Source: Planococcus halocryophilus (GTDB lineage Bacteria > Bacillota > Bacilli > Bacillales_A > Planococcaceae). From it: 64,000 bases of DNA. The notes beneath the pieces were generated by a model. It saw only the letters and a list, made by a program, of their open reading frames with translations. It searched no databases and was not told the origin of the DNA. Positions 60,485 through 64,000 of the stretch are shown piece after piece. Numbering within the stretch: position 1 is the stretch's first letter; every line of letters starts with the position of its first letter. The DNA lies in NCBI RefSeq assembly GCF_001687585.2, contig NZ_CP016537.2, forward strand, positions 1,770,001-1,834,000, written 5' to 3'. The position numbers and the translations under genes are program-made.

Positions 60485-61438
60485 TTACACATATTGACTT
60501 GAGAAAAGTGTAACTTCCTCAATAAATTTTTCATAACGTTGTTGTTCTTGTAATTCAGTAGTCAATAACATTTGGCTATTTTCCAAGTCGCTAGACCATT
60601 CGAATTTCGAAATAGAAAGATAGGTTGCGTTCCCAGTAAGTTGAAGTTGGATAATATCACCATCTTTAGAAACTGAACATTTCACGAGTCCACCTGGATT
60701 AAAAACGGATACTTCCCCAAAAGGCACCAATCCTGACATACAGCTAATGAGAGCTGAGGCAGTCATAGCAGTACCACAGGCATTTGTGAAGCCTACACCT
60801 CGTTCGTATGTACGAACAAATATCCCTTGCTCTACCGGCGTCACATAACTGACATTGACTCCATCAGGGAAATACTCGTTATCGCCATTAAACTGCTGTG
60901 CCCATTTTTGCTGGTGGCTTGTGTCTTTCTGCAACTCTTTAGGAACGATTCCAATCAAATGCGGGTTCGGAACGGAGACCGCTGAAAATGGAATCTCTTC
61001 TGAGACAAATGGCAATGGTTTTTGAATCCATTCTGTATGGTCTAAATAATTCATTGGCAAACTGCTAAGAGAAAATGAAACCGGAGAAATTTCCACAGCG
61101 TAAGTCTCAATTCCTTCGTTTAAGGTTTCTTCTTTTTTGACACGCAAAGATGCTTTCATCGTTTCGATTATCGCTTCTTGAACATTGTCACGTTCGCAAA
61201 CATAGCGAGCAACACAACGAAGGCCATTGCCACACATTGAAGCTTCTGAGCCATCATTATTGAAAACACGCATTTTCGCATGTGCGACAGTTGAAGCCAA
61301 AATCACCAATATGCCGTCAACATCTTTATCTATAGCTGAAAGCTGGATTGCTAATTGTGCATAATCGTTGCGTTCTTCCCCTTCAAACATAAAGAAAGTA
61401 TTCATAGAGCCATGGACTTTTATCAATGTCATTTCCAT
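60485..61438 (-). CDS. dapF: Diaminopimelate epimerase
   Basis: Converts LL- to meso-diaminopimelate, needed for lysine and in some species for peptidoglycan. 317 residues. The two catalytic cysteines are visible in ASMCGNGLRCVARY and GFTNACGTAMTAS. The N-terminal motif is HGSMNTFFMFEG, whereas the usual form is HGxGNDFxx; the Asn is kept and Asp is replaced by Thr. The ATG at 61438 is 6 nt after AGAGGTG. Its neighbours murG and GGDEF are unusual for dapF. Confidence 0.87.
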   Translation of the reverse strand: MEMTLIKVHGSMNTFFMFEGEERNDYAQLAIQLSAIDKDVDGILVILASTVAHAKMRVFNNDGSEASMCGNGLRCVARYVCERDNVQEAIIETMKASLRVKKEETLNEGIETYAVEISPVSFSLSSLPMNYLDHTEWIQKPLPFVSEEIPFSAVSVPNPHLIGIVPKELQKDTSHQQKWAQQFNGDNEYFPDGVNVSYVTPVEQGIFVRTYERGVGFTNACGTAMTASALISCMSGLVPFGEVSVFNPGGLVKCSVSKDGDIIQLQLTGNATYLSISKFEWSSDLENSQMLLTTELQEQQRYEKFIEEVTLFSSQYV

Positions 61439-61467
61439 TCCGGTCACCTCTTATAAATTAATATAAA

Positions 61468-62544
61468 TTATTTTGTATAACTTGATACCAACTTAGCCAT
61501 TTCAGCAGCTGTAATTGGTGCTTCAGCTTGTGTCATTGCTTCGATTAACTGATCTTTGCCCGATTGTAATAGTACAAGTTCTTTCATAAATCGTTCTGCA
61601 GAGAGTTCTTCCTCTTCGACAACATGCGCGAATCCTTGCTTTTCAAATAAATTGGCATTAAGTATTTGATCTCCGCGGCTTTTTTGAATCGATAACGGCA
61701 CAAGTAACATTGGCTTTTTCAATGCCAAAAATTCAAATATGGAATTTGAACCCGCACGCGATACAACAAAATCAGTCATGTGCAATAAATGCGGTAATTC
61801 ATGAGTAACATACTCAAACTGTCGGTAATTTTTATGAGCATCCAATTCTGACAGACGATTTCCTTTGCCGCATAAATGGATTATATTAAATTGTTTAAGC
61901 AATTCCTCTACATTATTATGAATTGCTGAATTGATCATTGCAGATCCTTGACTACCACCCATAACCATTAAAACAGGCAATTCATTCGCAAATGAGCATA
62001 TTTCTCGTCCTTTTTCTGCCGTGCCTTCCATAAGCTCATTACGAATAACCGATCCTGTACACGTGGACTTATCACTAGGTACGTGAGCTAATGTTTCTTT
62101 AAAAACCGTGAAAATATGATCAGCAAAAGGTAATGCGATTTTGTTTGCTAGTCCAGGTGTAACATCAGATTCATGAATAATGACCGGAATTGATCTCATT
62201 CGACCTGCCATTACAACGGGAACAGACACAAATCCACCTTTTGAAAAAATGGCTGCAGGCTTTGTTTTGCCAATGATTTTCAACGCTTGCATCAACCCTG
62301 CACCTACCCGAAAAGGATCTGAGAAGTTTTTTGTAGAGAAATAACGTCTTAGTTTCCCACTAGATATGGCGTGATACGGAACCGACGGAAACGATTCTCG
62401 AATAAGTTCATTTTCAATGCCCTCTTTAGAACCGATATATTCAACATGAAAACCTAAGTTCTTTAACTCCGGTATTAATGCCTGATTTAGAGAGACATGC
62501 CCTGCTGTTCCGCCCCCGGTCAATAAAATTGTTTTGTTGTTCAT
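61468..62544 (-). CDS. murG: MurG-type N-acetylglucosaminyl transferase
   Basis: A 358-residue peripheral membrane GT-B enzyme of the MurG family, which adds GlcNAc to lipid I to form lipid II. The glycine loops are TGGGTAGHVSLNQAL (about 8-22, usually GGTGGHxxP) and GGSQGSAMIN (about 191-200). The donor site is seen as SRAGSNSIFEFLALKKPMLLVPL. It is not in a dcw cluster, so it may be a paralogue of the main MurG or the only one, moved. ATG at 62544 is 6 nt after TAGGA. First gene of the row murG-dapF-GGDEF. Confidence 0.88.
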   Translation of the reverse strand: MNNKTILLTGGGTAGHVSLNQALIPELKNLGFHVEYIGSKEGIENELIRESFPSVPYHAISSGKLRRYFSTKNFSDPFRVGAGLMQALKIIGKTKPAAIFSKGGFVSVPVVMAGRMRSIPVIIHESDVTPGLANKIALPFADHIFTVFKETLAHVPSDKSTCTGSVIRNELMEGTAEKGREICSFANELPVLMVMGGSQGSAMINSAIHNNVEELLKQFNIIHLCGKGNRLSELDAHKNYRQFEYVTHELPHLLHMTDFVVSRAGSNSIFEFLALKKPMLLVPLSIQKSRGDQILNANLFEKQGFAHVVEEEELSAERFMKELVLLQSGKDQLIEAMTQAEAPITAAEMAKLVSSYTK

Positions 62545-62585
62545 CACTCGTCCTACTCTCATCTATATAATTTGACAAAGCTAGT

Positions 62586-62619
62586 TTTCTCTTAAGAGAA
62601 AGACTAACTATGCTATACT
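62586..62619. promoter_or_regulatory. Palindrome and -10 box between murG and the MATE gene
   Basis: A perfect 16-bp palindrome TTTCTCTTAAGAGAAA (62586-62601) overlaps a possible -35 (TTAAGA, 62592-62597) of a plus-strand promoter whose -10 is TATACT (62614-62619). Such an overlap is typical of a repressor site. No cognate regulator is seen. Confidence 0.45.
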
Positions 62620-62757
62620 GAAATTTATGTGTTAAATTTATTTGAATTCATTTTACTGCATAAGAGAAATATTTGGCTCTACTTATCATCTTAGTAAATA
62701 CTTGATAAATTAGCGATTAAAAATTCAACATACGTAGATTTTGGGAGGAAAGAACAT

Positions 62758-64000
62758 ATGAACGAAACGCACACTAAAAAAGAAAAAATATTATTATTAG
62801 TGAAAATTGTTTTTCCAATTCTAGTTACACAAGTAGCTATGTATTTGGTTACATTTTTTGACATTTACATGACTTCCCGTTACGGAACAGAAGATTTAGC
62901 TGGCGTATCGATTGGGTCCTCTTTTTGGGTTCCCGTCTACATAGGTCTAGCTGGTATTCTCATGTCCATTACCCCAATTGTAGCACAATTGATGGGGGCT
63001 AAGAAAAAAGAACAAGTAAAACAAGCTGTCCAACAAGGAATTTATTTGTCCCTTTTGCTTGCCACAATTGTTTTTGCTTTTTTCTACTTCGGAATTGATT
63101 CTTTGCTAACACTCATGAATCTTGAACCAGCCGTTGCCGATGTTGCCAGTCGTTATATTCAAGCAATGAGCATTGGATTAATCCCATTATTTATATACAC
63201 TACATTACGTTCTTACATTGATGCACTTGGTGCCACTCGTGTCACTATGGTCATCTCTCTTTTATCAACGCCAATCAATATTCTTTTCAACTATTTATTA
63301 ATTTTCGGGAAATTTGGATTCCCTGAACTTGGTGGTGTCGGTGCAGGGCTTGCTTCTGCAATCACCTATTGGTTAATTTTAGCGATTGCTGCATGGATCA
63401 TTCATACAAGAAATCCTTTCTCTGTTTATGGCATCTTCCGCAAATGGCCTAAGCTGTCATTAAGCCGATGGATTGAAATTAGTCGGATTGGTGTCCCTAT
63501 CGGCATTTCGATTTTTGTGGAAACAAGTATATTCTCAGCAGTGACATTTATGTTAGCTGCCTATGGAACTTATACCATTGCGGCTCACCAAATCGCATTA
63601 AACTTTACTTCACTCTTGTATATGCTGCCACTTAGTATATCGATGGGTGCTACCATCCTTGTTGGTTACGAAGTGGGCGCTAAACGTTTCCGTGATGCGA
63701 GACAATATAGTTGGTTGAGTGTCGTTACTGCAGTTTCGTTTAGTTTTGTATCTGCTTGTATTCTCTACTTTATGCGTGTTGAAATTGCTGCTTTGTATAC
63801 ATCCGACCCCGTAGTAGTGGAACTTGCGGTCCAATTTTTACTATTTGCAGCTTTGTTCCAACTATCGGATGCCATTCAAGCGCCCGTACAAGGAGCACTT
63901 CGAGGCTATAAAGATGTCAACATCACGTTTGTTATGGCAGTCATTTCTTATTGGATCATCGGATTACCTTGTGGTTACTTGCTGGCCAACTACACAGATT
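62758..64000 (+). CDS. MATE-family efflux transporter (3' end outside window)
   Basis: 414 visible codons of a multidrug and toxin extrusion transporter of the NorM/DinF type, with about eleven helices seen. Landmarks: FPILVTQVAMYLVTFFDIYMTSRYGTEDLAGVSIG at the N-terminus, GILMSITPIVAQLMGAKKKEQV, FNYLLIFGKFGFPELGGVGAGLASAITYW, IAAHQIALNF and GALRGYKDVN. It exports cationic drugs against Na+ or H+. The start follows GGGAGGAAAGAACAT. The right end of the gene lies beyond the window. Confidence 0.93.
   Translation, partial: MNETHTKKEKILLLVKIVFPILVTQVAMYLVTFFDIYMTSRYGTEDLAGVSIGSSFWVPVYIGLAGILMSITPIVAQLMGAKKKEQVKQAVQQGIYLSLLLATIVFAFFYFGIDSLLTLMNLEPAVADVASRYIQAMSIGLIPLFIYTTLRSYIDALGATRVTMVISLLSTPINILFNYLLIFGKFGFPELGGVGAGLASAITYWLILAIAAWIIHTRNPFSVYGIFRKWPKLSLSRWIEISRIGVPIGISIFVETSIFSAVTFMLAAYGTYTIAAHQIALNFTSLLYMLPLSISMGATILVGYEVGAKRFRDARQYSWLSVVTAVSFSFVSACILYFMRVEIAALYTSDPVVVELAVQFLLFAALFQLSDAIQAPVQGALRGYKDVNITFVMAVISYWIIGLPCGYLLANYTD

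Overview
The window is 64 kb of low-GC bacterial chromosome. Genes carry AGGAGG-type ribosome binding sites, many start with TTG or GTG, and Bacillales-specific families are common: IDEAL, XpaC/TelA, YkoFEDC, DUF1033, DUF6501, YhfH, DUF1641 and YkvA. The gene content suggests a Bacillales member of the Planococcaceae type (Planococcus or relatives); this is an inference from families, not from a marker gene. No rRNA, tRNA, CRISPR array, transposase or prophage gene was seen.

Layout. 1-7.7 kb is a formate dehydrogenase module: partial moeA, an OFA-type MFS transporter, fdhD and a DUF2294 gene on the minus strand, and the NuoG-like/FdhF fusion catalytic subunit plus a DUF1641 partner on the plus strand, with a structured leader. 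8-22.5 kb holds isocitrate lyase, a YhfH-like zinc ribbon, methyltransferase and acetyltransferase, proline dehydrogenase, a phosphoesterase, a three-gene Fe3+/phosphonate-type ABC importer, an IDEAL protein, FabH, an SGNH hydrolase, a Bax-inhibitor-1 protein and small unknown genes. 23-31.5 kb holds a WGR protein, a luciferase-like monooxygenase, an AIM24 gene broken by one in-frame TAG, a macro-domain/vWA pair, a voltage-sensor-type K+ channel, an M48 protease with ankyrin repeats, and a PbuE-type purine exporter under an adenine-class riboswitch.

31.5-39.5 kb begins with a TPP riboswitch and the ykoFEDC thiamine-precursor importer. Next comes an apparent insertion: a secreted lamin-tail/phospholipase D protein, a secreted glycerophosphodiesterase and a truncated gene, bounded by a second, decayed copy of the ykoC 3' end with its terminator. 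39.6-50.5 kb holds Spo0M, AI-2E exporter, LCP, MsrA, MFS, ABC-F, YkvA, two cold-shock-domain proteins and XpaC-TelA. 50.5-64 kb holds a 21-bp-period tandem repeat, a MoxR/vWA (YojN/YojO-like) pair, DedA, 2-oxoglutarate dehydrogenase odhAB, and a murG-dapF-PAS/GGDEF gene row divergent from a MATE transporter that runs off the window.

The most unusual things seen are: the duplicated ykoC end flanking the PLD/GDPD block; an 82-bp dispersed repeat (two copies, opposite orientation); the 21-bp heptad-coding tandem repeat; terminator-like hairpins inside the leaders of the cold-shock gene and of fdhA; long perfect palindromes upstream of aceA and of a two-gene unknown operon; a probable CTG start for fabH; and protease-ankyrin and macro/vWA combinations.
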